A DNA stretch of 64,000 bases from Parabacteroides faecalis (GTDB lineage: Bacteria > Bacteroidota > Bacteroidia > Bacteroidales > Tannerellaceae). Each line of letters opens with the position of its first letter. Position 1 is the stretch's first letter. A program made the position numbers and the translations under genes. The notes below the pieces were generated by a model that saw nothing but the letters and a program-made list of their open reading frames with translations, made no database searches and was not told the origin of the DNA. The DNA lies in the NCBI RefSeq assembly GCF_022809355.1, contig NZ_JAKZMM010000007.1, forward strand, positions 62,001-126,000. The letters run 5' to 3'. Below, piece after piece: positions 38,138 through 46,797 of this stretch.

Positions 38138-39069
38138 ATATGCTTATATTTTTTCTTGACCGAAAGAGTCAGACCAATATTCAAAACCAAATAGGGAATC
38201 AGTACAATAGGGATCATAATTGAAACTAAAAACAAAGGTAATGGTAAAAGTAACCAGTATATCCCCATTACAGCTTGTGTCTCAAAGGAGAATCTTGCCA
38301 TTCCCATATTCCAAAGATAAAGCATGGCTGAAGAAAACAATACAAGGCAGAAATACATAGTATCTGTATCATGTATAAGCACAAGCATAAGTAGGATAAA
38401 AGGAAACATGGTTATAGACATATTCCTCAGACCTGATTTAACTAACATCAGCTGATACATGCTGAGGCCGTTATAAACAGAAAGTTCATGCTTCGGTGGT
38501 GTCACCATATATGCTGTTCCCTGAATAATTCCCCAGAATATCAGGCATACTTTACAGAGATTGATATTGTTATGCAGTACTCCCATGAAAGACAGAATGA
38601 GCAATACCGCATACATTGGTACTTGCTTTCGAAACATCCTTCTATACAACAAGTCTCCGCTGTATAATAAAGGCAAAGGCAGAACGATGGTATGATACCT
38701 GATAGAATGTATCCACGGCATAATAACCGCAGTCAGTATGATAATCGGTACAGAAATGTAATTAGTAGCAATAATCCCAGAAATAACAAACGGTAAACTG
38801 AGCAATAAATACTCTGCTATAAATAATCTTTTGACTCCATGCTCCTGTAAATACAGAAACTCCTTGTCCTTTCTCCCGTTATGATACAACCAAAGTATAA
38901 GCAGATAACACACTGGCAATATCCACACATTTGTTACTTTAGTGCTTACATAAAACAGCATGGTCGCCATACTAAGAAGAAACAGACACCGGAACGGTCC
39001 GATGCCTACAAGTATACGCACAATCTGTTTGGAGCGTAGATTTATATAGATTGAAATGTTATTATTCAT
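38128..39069 (-). CDS. ABC transporter permease
   Basis: A 313-residue integral membrane protein with about eight hydrophobic helices and no large soluble domain. The ATG at 39069 (MNNNISIYINL) is preferred to an upstream start at 39135. It directly precedes and overlaps the ATPase gene. Composition is AT-rich compared with the genes to its right. I do not recognise a more specific family. Confidence 0.75.
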   Translation of the reverse strand: MNNNISIYINLRSKQIVRILVGIGPFRCLFLLSMATMLFYVSTKVTNVWILPVCYLLILWLYHNGRKDKEFLYLQEHGVKRLFIAEYLLLSLPFVISGIIATNYISVPIIILTAVIMPWIHSIRYHTIVLPLPLLYSGDLLYRRMFRKQVPMYAVLLILSFMGVLHNNINLCKVCLIFWGIIQGTAYMVTPPKHELSVYNGLSMYQLMLVKSGLRNMSITMFPFILLMLVLIHDTDTMYFCLVLFSSAMLYLWNMGMARFSFETQAVMGIYWLLLPLPLFLVSIMIPIVLIPYLVLNIGLTLSVKKKYKHIWN

Positions 39070-39284
39070 GACTTTAAATAAATGTAGCAACAAAAATATA
39101 ACTTTTCCATCTGATAAGATAAAAGCAACTACCAAAACTTCAATCCTCTGCTTTTCCTTGGTTTTTCTGTTGGTCTTCGTAAACTTTGCCGTAATTTATC
39201 GAACATCTGTTTCAATAAAATTGCAAGTTATTAACTCGTTACTGAAAAAAGCTAAAGTGTTTCTGCTTCGAATAGTAGAATGGA

Positions 39285-40361
39285 TCAGAAAGTTGATTGG
39301 GATTTATGTGCATTCCAATTCAAGTTGTAACCGAATCGGATCATGCCGACCAGTTTTTGTCCGTATGTGTTTTTAATGAAGTGCAAGGCCGGTTGTAAAT
39401 ATCCGTTTTTCAGGCAAGGAAATTTCCAGGTAATTTCGCAAGCGCATTCTCCCATGGAAGAAAAGTCTGCGTAGTCAATAAAGAAACCTCCTTCTGATCG
39501 GGTTGTAGATAAGATCAAACCTGTACCGAGGTAATATCGGCATCCTTTGTTTCTTGGGGTATTGATTGAATATTGAGCCAATACTTTCACTTGGGGAACT
39601 AATGTTTGTTCTGCATAAGTCCATAGTGTAGCGTTCATTCCTTTCTTTTGTGTCTTGATTGTTTCTTCTTGGTTTCCCACTTCATTACTAGGAAACATCC
39701 CGTTATATAAAGCAATACCCATAAAATAACTGTTGCCATAGTTTTGATAATTTAAGGATGTGATACTGAATATTCCGTCTGTTTGTGGACAAAAGCGGAA
39801 AATGTTTTCTTTACCTGATAAGTTCCGGTATCCGGTTCCGTTGTAAATAGAGGTTTCGAGAAACCATTTCTTCAAGTTTAGTTTATAATCTATTCCAACC
39901 GAAGCTACCGGATAATTGGCTATTGGATAGTTAGCCGAAATAGTAGGAAAAATACCACAGGAACTATTTGTAAACAAGGCCGTACATGGCGAAGTAAAAT
40001 AGTCTTCGTTGACATTACGTATGCCGATGAAGAGAGAAGAGTTTTTCATCTGCCAATTGATGCCTAGAACAGCCAGTGTCCATGGAATGTTTTCTGTATC
40101 GATGTTAGAAAAAGTCTGTAAGTCATTTGCGATGTATGTATCACTGGTCTTTGATACGCTGAAGGATGCTAATTCAAATCCTATCTGATTGTTGACTGGA
40201 AAACACAGATCTGTCCGAAGCAGATTGATCCATTTAAATCCTTTGTGGAAGTTAGTCTCTAATTCTGTTATATAATTCAGATCCAAGCTCTGGGCAACGA
40301 GGCGGTGGCTGCCAATCGCAGCTACCGTCATCGTTAAACATACAATTATTTTTCTCATCAT
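39285..40361 (-). CDS. Outer-membrane porin (OprB-like)
   Basis: A 358-residue protein with a signal peptide (ends HRLVAQ, about residue 24) and alternating aromatic strands typical of an outer-membrane beta-barrel, closing in a strand MIRFGYNLNW. It most resembles the carbohydrate porin (OprB-like) proteins of Bacteroidales. It starts 6 bp after the mgtA stop on the same strand, so it shares the mgtA transcript and may let Mg2+ or another solute cross the outer membrane. Confidence 0.6.
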   Translation of the reverse strand: MMRKIIVCLTMTVAAIGSHRLVAQSLDLNYITELETNFHKGFKWINLLRTDLCFPVNNQIGFELASFSVSKTSDTYIANDLQTFSNIDTENIPWTLAVLGINWQMKNSSLFIGIRNVNEDYFTSPCTALFTNSSCGIFPTISANYPIANYPVASVGIDYKLNLKKWFLETSIYNGTGYRNLSGKENIFRFCPQTDGIFSITSLNYQNYGNSYFMGIALYNGMFPSNEVGNQEETIKTQKKGMNATLWTYAEQTLVPQVKVLAQYSINTPRNKGCRYYLGTGLILSTTRSEGGFFIDYADFSSMGECACEITWKFPCLKNGYLQPALHFIKNTYGQKLVGMIRFGYNLNWNAHKSQSTF

Positions 40362-40367
40362 GGTTCA

Positions 40368-43016
40368 TTATAGCCATTTTACAAATCGTTTGATATACCA
40401 GTTCTTGATAATTTGAGTCAGTATGCAGTAGGATAACAGGATTCCTATTAACCAAGGGAAATAACTGAGAGGTAACGGCTCTAATCCAATAGAATGTCCG
40501 ATTGGAGAGAATGGTATCAGGATGCCGATTGCCATGACCAGAAAAGTCATTCCCGTTACTTGCCAGGAAGCACAGCTTTGGAAGAAAGGAATCTTTCGGG
40601 TACGGATCATATGTACAATTAATGTTTGCGAAAGAAGCCCTTCGATGAACCAGCCGGATTGGAATAAAGTCTGCTGTCCGATGCTGTTACAACTGAATAC
40701 ATACCACATGACGAGGTAAGTCAAGATGTCAAAGATGGAACTGATCGGACCGATAAATATCATGAATCTGCTCAAATCAGAAGCTTCCCATTTGCGAGGA
40801 CTCTTTAGATAATCCGCATCCATCCGGTCAAAAGGGATGGTTGTTTGTGAAATATCATATAGTAAATTCTGTATGAGCAAGTGTATCGGGAGCATGGGCA
40901 GGAACGGAAGGAAAGCACTGGCTGCCATCACACTGAACATGTTTCCGAAATTGGAACTGGCCGTCATCTTAATGTATTTGGTGATATTTCCAAATGTCTT
41001 TCTGCCTTCCAAGACTCCATCTTCCAATACCATCAGATCTTTTTCCAGCAAAATGATGTCGGCACTTTCTTTAGCTATATCAACTGCCGAATCGACCGAA
41101 ATACCAATATCCGACTGGCGGAGAGCCGCTGCGTCATTAATGCCATCGCCTAAGAAGCCAACTGTGTTTTGTTGGTCTTGAAGCAACGTGATGATTTGTG
41201 TCTTCTGCATAGGTGTGAGCTTGGAAAAGACAGTTGTCTCACAGACCGCTTTATGCTGTTCTTCTTCGTTCATGGCTTCCAGCTCAATACCTGTAAGCGC
41301 ATTGCTGGTGTCGATTCCTACTTGCCGGGCAATGGTTTGTACGACTGCATCGTTGTCACCGGATAATATTTTAACCTCTATTCCATATTCATGTAGTTGT
41401 TTGATGGCTCTTGCCGCTGATTGTTTAGGTGGATCCAAGAATGCCAGGAAACCTATTAATACCATGTCTTGTTCGTCCTCAATACAGAAATCGGAAGCCT
41501 TGCTCAAATAACTTTTGTGGGCAATGGCAAGAACGCGCATACCTTGTTTATTCATTTGCAAACTGATTTCCTGCGCCTTCTTTTTCAGGGCGGAAGTAAA
41601 AGGATGAACCGAACCGTCGAATTCGGCATGTGAACAGATTTCCAGCATTTCTTCTACGGCTCCTTTGGTAATAATTTGTCTTTTCCCTTGTTTGTCTTCA
41701 ACGACGACCGACATTCTTCGACGGGTGAAGTCGAATGGTATTTCATCCACCTTCTTATAATCTTCTTTCAGATACTCCAAACCAAGTTCTTTGATGTGTG
41801 AAAGAATGGCTTTATCCATCAGGTTCTTTAATCCTGTCTGGAAGAAACTATTGAAATAAGCGTGTCGTAATATACGTTTGTCGTGATCACTGCTGCCATC
41901 GGCGTTGATATATTTCTCCAATACAATCTGGTCGCAAGTAAGTGTGCCGGTCTTATCCGTACAAAGGATATTCATGGCTCCGAAGTTTTGAATGGCATTC
42001 AAATCTTTTACGATGGTCTTCTTCTTCGACATCGCCACGGCTCCTTTGGCAAGATTCGCCGTAACAATCATGGGTAACATTTCAGGCGTTAATCCAACTG
42101 CTACCGAAATCGCAAAGATGAAGGCTTCCAGCCAGTCTCCTTTGGTTAATCCATTCACGAGGAAAACAAAAGGAATCATAACCAGCATAAAGCGGATCAA
42201 CAGAAAACTAACCTTACTGATTCCTTTATCGAAGGCAGTAGCTGCACGATGACCGGCAATACTTTTAGCAATGGTTCCCAAGTATGTATTGTTTCCAGTC
42301 TCGAACACAATACCCGTTGCGGATCCGCTGACGACATTCGAACCCATGAAACAGATGTTGTCTAACTCAATGACGCTTCCTTTATGATATTTCCCTTCTT
42401 TTACCTCGGCATGTTTCTCGATAGGATCTGATTCTCCAGTAAGAGAAGATTGGCTGACAAACAAGTCTTTGGCTTCGATGATACGGATATCTGCCGGAAT
42501 CATATCGCCTGCTGCTATGTGAATGATATCGCCCGGAACCAGGTTGGCTATATTTATTTCTTCATCACTTGTACCACTTCGTTTGACATAGCAAGTGTTT
42601 GTTACCATCTTCAACAGAGCTTCGCTTGACATGTTGGCTTTCCATTCCTGATAAAATCGGAGAATGGCACTGGAGATCACCATGGTTGAAATGATAATAA
42701 TGGCAGTCCAGTCTTGTTCTCCCGGATCGGCTAATAGAATGTCAAGGAAAAAGGAAATAACAACCAGACCGGTCAGAACACCGATAAAAGGATTAATGAA
42801 AGCTTTGATGAAGGTTGAGAACGGATTCTTTTTCTGTTCATGTTCTACTTCGTTCTTTCCGTAGTGGGATAACCTTTTTTCTACCTCTTCCGACGTTAAT
42901 CCGATCCGGCTTGTCTGGAAATAACTGAAGACAGAACCCAGTGGTTGAGTAGCAGCTAAAAATACCTTTTCCGTATTAAAAGAGAATTGCTCTTTTTGTT
43001 TCTTTTTCTTCCACAT
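40368..43016 (-). CDS. mgtA: Magnesium-translocating P-type ATPase
   Basis: An 882-residue MgtA/MgtB-type transporter. The TGES box is visible as LTGESDP; the phosphorylation motif CTDKTGTLTC follows NFGAMNI; the hinge is GDGINDAAALR; ten or so membrane helices are spread through the chain, with VGLTPEMLPM in helix 4. It imports Mg2+ at low supply. It lies downstream of a two-component system with four 11-bp repeats in its promoter (43066-43134), so expression is probably controlled by that system. Confidence 0.95.
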   Translation of the reverse strand: MWKKKKQKEQFSFNTEKVFLAATQPLGSVFSYFQTSRIGLTSEEVEKRLSHYGKNEVEHEQKKNPFSTFIKAFINPFIGVLTGLVVISFFLDILLADPGEQDWTAIIIISTMVISSAILRFYQEWKANMSSEALLKMVTNTCYVKRSGTSDEEINIANLVPGDIIHIAAGDMIPADIRIIEAKDLFVSQSSLTGESDPIEKHAEVKEGKYHKGSVIELDNICFMGSNVVSGSATGIVFETGNNTYLGTIAKSIAGHRAATAFDKGISKVSFLLIRFMLVMIPFVFLVNGLTKGDWLEAFIFAISVAVGLTPEMLPMIVTANLAKGAVAMSKKKTIVKDLNAIQNFGAMNILCTDKTGTLTCDQIVLEKYINADGSSDHDKRILRHAYFNSFFQTGLKNLMDKAILSHIKELGLEYLKEDYKKVDEIPFDFTRRRMSVVVEDKQGKRQIITKGAVEEMLEICSHAEFDGSVHPFTSALKKKAQEISLQMNKQGMRVLAIAHKSYLSKASDFCIEDEQDMVLIGFLAFLDPPKQSAARAIKQLHEYGIEVKILSGDNDAVVQTIARQVGIDTSNALTGIELEAMNEEEQHKAVCETTVFSKLTPMQKTQIITLLQDQQNTVGFLGDGINDAAALRQSDIGISVDSAVDIAKESADIILLEKDLMVLEDGVLEGRKTFGNITKYIKMTASSNFGNMFSVMAASAFLPFLPMLPIHLLIQNLLYDISQTTIPFDRMDADYLKSPRKWEASDLSRFMIFIGPISSIFDILTYLVMWYVFSCNSIGQQTLFQSGWFIEGLLSQTLIVHMIRTRKIPFFQSCASWQVTGMTFLVMAIGILIPFSPIGHSIGLEPLPLSYFPWLIGILLSYCILTQIIKNWYIKRFVKWL

Positions 43017-43065
43017 TGTACCTTTAATTTATTAAGCGTTACTACTATGTTTCGTTTTGACGACA

Positions 43066-43134
43066 CAAAAGTAGGCAAGGCTCTTTCTGGTACCTGTTAG
43101 AAAACTATTAGAGTGCTATTAGAAAACTATTAGA
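43066..43134 (-). promoter_or_regulatory. mgtA promoter with four 11-bp direct repeats
   Basis: TACTTTTG on the minus strand (43066-43073) is a perfect -7 box. Starting 17 bp upstream, four head-to-tail 11-bp units fill 43091-43134; on the minus strand each begins TCTAATA (one TCTAACA): TCTAATAGTTT, TCTAATAGCAC, TCTAATAGTTT, TCTAACAGGTA. They replace the -33 element, the usual arrangement for OmpR-type activators that bind tandem repeats one turn apart. Confidence 0.75.
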
Positions 43135-43163
43135 AACATGGTTCGTACCTGAAACAAGGCTTG

Positions 43164-44534
43164 TTAGATGTGCGGTAGTTCGATGATAAAAGTTGTTCCT
43201 TCGCCTTGTTGGGAATGTACGGCAATGCTTCCCTGGTGAAGATGGATGATCTTTTGGGATAAAGTCATCCCAATGCCGTGTCCTTCTACTTGCTTTTCCT
43301 GTTCTCCGCGGTAGAATAAGGTGAAGAGTTTTTCTTTTTCGGTATCCGTCATGCCAATACCATCGTCGGAAAGACGGATAATGCTCCATTTATCCCAATA
43401 AGAGATTTGAACGAACGACGATTTATCGGCCGAGTATTTGCAATTGTTTTCTATTAAATTGGAAAAGGCAATGTTGAGCAGATATAAATTCCCCTTGACT
43501 GTAATCAGGCGGTCGTCGTCTGCATCTTCTTCTACGAACAAGAGATGGATATTGTATTCCGGATGTGCTTTCAGAATATATTCCCGAACGTCGAGCAGAA
43601 GTTCATCCAAACGGATTTCCTGCATCTTGATCTGTTCTTTCTGATAGTCGGCTTTGGCCAGATTAAGAAGACCGTCAATGAGCTTGGTCATTCTTCGGGC
43701 ATCTTGTAATGCATGCTGAATGGCTTCTTTGTATTGTTGTTCGCTTCTTTCCTTTTGTAAAGACAAATCCAGTTCGGCAATCAGGGCTGCTAATGGTGTC
43801 CGCATTTCATGGGAAACATTACTGACGAACATCTTTTGGGAGTTGAAAGAAGCTTCCAGCCGATTCAGCAAAGCATTGAATGTAATGCTCAGTTCGCCCA
43901 ATTCGTCTTTTTCGTTCTTGACCGGTAAACGTCGGTCCATTTGTGAACTGGTAATCGTTTCTGCTTCCTGCACGATATCTCTGATAGGTTTCAGGGAAAA
44001 CCGGGCCAGTAAGTAGCCAACGATAAAGAGTAAGGTCAGTCCTACGATGAAAAGGACAGACAATGTCTTTTGCAGTTCGTACAGGTTGTTGTAGCCGTAA
44101 CCGTCGTAAGCGGCGGCTGTAACGATATAGTCTTTTCCCTGAAACGAGTAAAGCATACCGAGTCCTTGGTATTTGCCGATATAGAATTCTATTTCCTTTT
44201 CTTGCAAGATACGGTTTATCATCGCCCTATCTTCTTTTATGATGTCATTCTGTATGGCATCATGATAAAGCATCCGAAAATCGGTTGTATAGACAGCTAC
44301 TTCTACTTCGTTGATGAATTGCTTGTTGTTGAGGTAAATGGATTGCATGGTTTGTGCATCCACCTGGCTCTGAAGAAACAAGTGGGCTTTGGTAATGGCT
44401 TCACTTCTCAGGTCATGGAAGAATGTAGTACTGCGGGTATGTTCACTGACGAAGTAAATCATCAGCATACAGAGTAGAAAGACCGTCGCTGTTGCTCCGG
44501 TATTCTTGAGTGTGAGAGCCGTGCGTATTTTCAT
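43164..44534 (-). CDS. Sensor histidine kinase
   Basis: A 456-residue membrane kinase: helix at about 12-29, periplasmic sensor region (30-165), second helix (about 167-188), HAMP (about 190-245), HisKA with the phospho-acceptor in NVSHEMRTPLAAL (about 250) and the HATPase domain with NLIENNCKYS, DDGIGM and GHGIGMTL. Its start overlaps the response-regulator stop by 4 bp. It probably senses envelope or cation conditions and drives mgtA. Confidence 0.92.
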   Translation of the reverse strand: MKIRTALTLKNTGATATVFLLCMLMIYFVSEHTRSTTFFHDLRSEAITKAHLFLQSQVDAQTMQSIYLNNKQFINEVEVAVYTTDFRMLYHDAIQNDIIKEDRAMINRILQEKEIEFYIGKYQGLGMLYSFQGKDYIVTAAAYDGYGYNNLYELQKTLSVLFIVGLTLLFIVGYLLARFSLKPIRDIVQEAETITSSQMDRRLPVKNEKDELGELSITFNALLNRLEASFNSQKMFVSNVSHEMRTPLAALIAELDLSLQKERSEQQYKEAIQHALQDARRMTKLIDGLLNLAKADYQKEQIKMQEIRLDELLLDVREYILKAHPEYNIHLLFVEEDADDDRLITVKGNLYLLNIAFSNLIENNCKYSADKSSFVQISYWDKWSIIRLSDDGIGMTDTEKEKLFTLFYRGEQEKQVEGHGIGMTLSQKIIHLHQGSIAVHSQQGEGTTFIIELPHI

Positions 44535-45217
44535 AGCTTATCGGATAAAATGAATCCTACTCCGGGTTTTGTGTGAATCAGCTTTTTGCCGAAGTCTTTA
44601 TCTATCTTTTTACGGAGATAGTTGATATATACATCGATGAAATTAGTCCCTGTATCGAAGTGAGTATTCCAAACCTTTTCGGCTATCTCGACGCGGGTAA
44701 TAACTTTCTCTGCATTCTCCAGCATGTATAAAAGCAGATTGTATTCTTTCGGAGATAGTTTGATAGCGATATTGTTTCGTGTTACTTCGCGCAGATTCAA
44801 GTTGACAGATAAATCAGCATAGGTTATCTGTTCGGGAGGTCTGACCACTGTTTCTGCATTTCTTTTCAATAATACTTTGACACGCGCATTCAATTCACGG
44901 AAATCGAAGGGTTTGACCATATAATCGTCGGCTCCGGCATCGAATCCTTCCAGCTTATCGTCGGCCGAACCCAAGGCTGTCAACATCAGGATAGGAATTC
45001 GTTCGTTTAATTTCCGAATTTCCTTACATAGTTCGAAACCATCCAGTTTCGGAAGAATAATATCTGAGATGACCAGTTGGAACGAGTTGGATTGGAAAAG
45101 GCGTAAACCCATGGCTCCGTCGTAGGCAACCATGGTTTGATATCCGTTCTCTTCCAAGCCGATTTTCAGTAAGTCGGCTACTCTTTTCTCATCTTCAACA
45201 ATCAAAATGGTTTGCAT
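44531..45217 (-). CDS. OmpR-family response regulator
   Basis: A 228-residue regulator: receiver domain with EDEK, phospho-acceptor Asp in QLVISDIILPK and the conserved Lys in VKPFDF, then a winged-helix domain (LSPKEYNLLLYMLENAEKV; about 155-173). It is the first gene of a transcript with the kinase, and its likely target is the repeat array in front of mgtA. Confidence 0.93.
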   Translation of the reverse strand: MQTILIVEDEKRVADLLKIGLEENGYQTMVAYDGAMGLRLFQSNSFQLVISDIILPKLDGFELCKEIRKLNERIPILMLTALGSADDKLEGFDAGADDYMVKPFDFRELNARVKVLLKRNAETVVRPPEQITYADLSVNLNLREVTRNNIAIKLSPKEYNLLLYMLENAEKVITRVEIAEKVWNTHFDTGTNFIDVYINYLRKKIDKDFGKKLIHTKPGVGFILSDKL

Positions 45218-45313
45218 ACAATGTTTGTATTAAGGTGATTAAAAACGGAACCGATTTCTGGCCTTGATATTTGGCTAGAATAAACGGTTATCTTTTCCTT
45301 CTCTCTTTATCGG

Positions 45314-45345
45314 CAAAGATAGGATTTTTGCCCTTTGAGAACAAG
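45314..45345 (-). promoter_or_regulatory. Promoter of the two-component operon
   Basis: On the minus strand CTTG (45342-45345) and TATCTTTG (45314-45321) are 20 bp apart, close to the Bacteroidales consensus. The leader to the regulator start at 45217 is about 90 nt. Confidence 0.65.
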
Positions 45346-45423
45346 TGTTTTTCTTTACCTCCTTGTCTATATACCTTATATTATATAACATTCTTCCGGG
45401 ATTACTTGGGATTTTGACTGCAT

Positions 45424-46440
45424 TTATGGAATGACTGTCGGTGATGTTTCTTCTTTCCTGACACAAAATACATAATGAGGCATGTAGATTCCCCGGTAAT
45501 GTTTTATGATTGTGTCAATCGGTTGCATCCCGTTGCGGAGGGCTACGCGCTGGGAAGCCTGATTGGTATCTCGGATGATGGAATACAATGCCGGGAATTG
45601 TAATGTATTAAAGCCGTATTCCCGGCAGGCGATGGCTGCCTCGGTGGCATATCCTTGGTGCCAGTACCGGCGTTGTAACAGGTAACCTATTTCGGGAACT
45701 TCCTGATCCTTGTATGCTTGCATGGTGATGCCGCATTGCCCGATCCATTCCTGCGTATCTTTTCGGATCATTGCCCATAATCCGAAGTGATAAGTTTGGT
45801 AACGGTTTAGCTGTTTGTCCAACCAGGCTTGTGCTTCCTGGTCACTGAAAGCGCCTTCATAGGCATACATTGTTTCGTCGTCTTGCAGTAACCGGCAGAG
45901 GTCGTTATAGTCTTCTTGTACAAGTTCGCGCAAGATGAGCCGTTCGGTTTCAAGAATTGTTTTCATGTGAATATGTATAGGTGTTTTTGCAATAGGTTTC
46001 GGATCGAATTGCCTTCGTATCCATTCCATGATCACGGCGACGGCATACTGTTGTTCTTCACTGGTCAGTTTTCTGCCGGCAGGTATGTGATGCCATTTGG
46101 AAAAACAACCACGACAGCAACAACCCGTGGCATGTTGGGCAATGAATACAGGATGTCCCCGCATGGGAGTTTGTTGTCCGTCGTTGGGAATGAAGGCAGG
46201 AGCCAGGCGTTTCCGGATGAAGTCTGCGGCATGTTGACGGATTGTGTCCCATCCTTTTTCCTGAATATAGGCCTTGTCTTTCGCCTTCAGGGCAAAGCGG
46301 CTTCGGAAGTTCGATTGGGAAAGTCGGACAAACAGTTCGTCCAATGAAGCGTTCTTTCCGGTCTGAACTACTATCGTCTTGTCGGTCGTCTTGTCTACCT
46401 TGTCGGAAGAAAAAAGATCGCCTTGTATATACTTCTCCAT
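45424..46440 (-). CDS. DUF4186-GNAT acetyltransferase fusion
   Basis: A 338-residue protein of two parts. Residues 1-150 are a DUF4186 domain: NFRSRFALKAKDKAYIQEKG, RGHPVFIAQHATGCCCRGC with clustered cysteines, and KWHHIPAGRKLTSEEQ. Residues 165-330 are a GNAT N-acetyltransferase with TERLILRELVQEDY, the acetyl-CoA-binding HQGYATEAA and NQASQRVALRNGM. The two domains are normally separate proteins. No stop or frameshift joins them. The substrate is unknown. Confidence 0.85.
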   Translation of the reverse strand: MEKYIQGDLFSSDKVDKTTDKTIVVQTGKNASLDELFVRLSQSNFRSRFALKAKDKAYIQEKGWDTIRQHAADFIRKRLAPAFIPNDGQQTPMRGHPVFIAQHATGCCCRGCFSKWHHIPAGRKLTSEEQQYAVAVIMEWIRRQFDPKPIAKTPIHIHMKTILETERLILRELVQEDYNDLCRLLQDDETMYAYEGAFSDQEAQAWLDKQLNRYQTYHFGLWAMIRKDTQEWIGQCGITMQAYKDQEVPEIGYLLQRRYWHQGYATEAAIACREYGFNTLQFPALYSIIRDTNQASQRVALRNGMQPIDTIIKHYRGIYMPHYVFCVRKEETSPTVIP

Positions 46441-46595
46441 ATAAATCCTGTTTGATTCGTAGGGTAAAGATACATGAATTCCCGGATTAAACGGAGCATA
46501 CGTCCGGTAATAAATTTTCGGAGGCGATTAAATCCGGGATTACAATCGGATAAAGATGAGGAAACAGGCAGTGAAAATGTGATTTCATGTAGTCA

Positions 46596-46689
46596 ATTCT
46601 TTAGTTCACGGCGTGAACTAAGTAAACCACGACGTGAACTACTTAATCCACGACGTGAACTAAGTAATCCGCATCGTGAACTAAAGAAT
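46596..46689. repeat. 21-bp tandem repeat bounded by 15-bp inverted repeats
   Basis: Three 21-bp units begin GTGAACTA at 46613, 46634 and 46655, with a partial fourth at 46676. The whole block is framed by a perfect 15-bp inverted repeat (ATTCTTTAGTTCACG at 46596-46610 and its complement at 46675-46689). The first junction is also a 9-bp palindrome TAGTTCACG/CGTGAACTA. It lies in a 357-bp gap between divergent genes. The short open frame across it (46474-46707) encodes only the repeat (RRELSNP-type heptads) and is not convincing. Confidence 0.75.
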
Positions 46690-46749
46690 GATTCAGGAAG
46701 TAAATAAAAATAATAGACGGGATCTGTATTTTTTACTTACTGAAATGAC

Positions 46750-46757
46750 TACATTTG
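46750..46757 (+). promoter_or_regulatory. -7 box before the GH95 gene
   Basis: TACATTTG fits the TAnnTTTG consensus and lies 41 bp before the ATG of the fucosidase gene. No good -33 TTTG at the normal spacing. Confidence 0.4.
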
Positions 46758-46797
46758 CCAATGTATGTATTAATGAAAGCCGGATAAAGAAAAACGT

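Noticed and set aside
46474-46707. 77-codon frame with RRELSNP-type heptads
   Set aside because: The repeats follow directly from the 21-bp DNA repeat, and the block is a DNA palindrome. No start signal or conserved domain.
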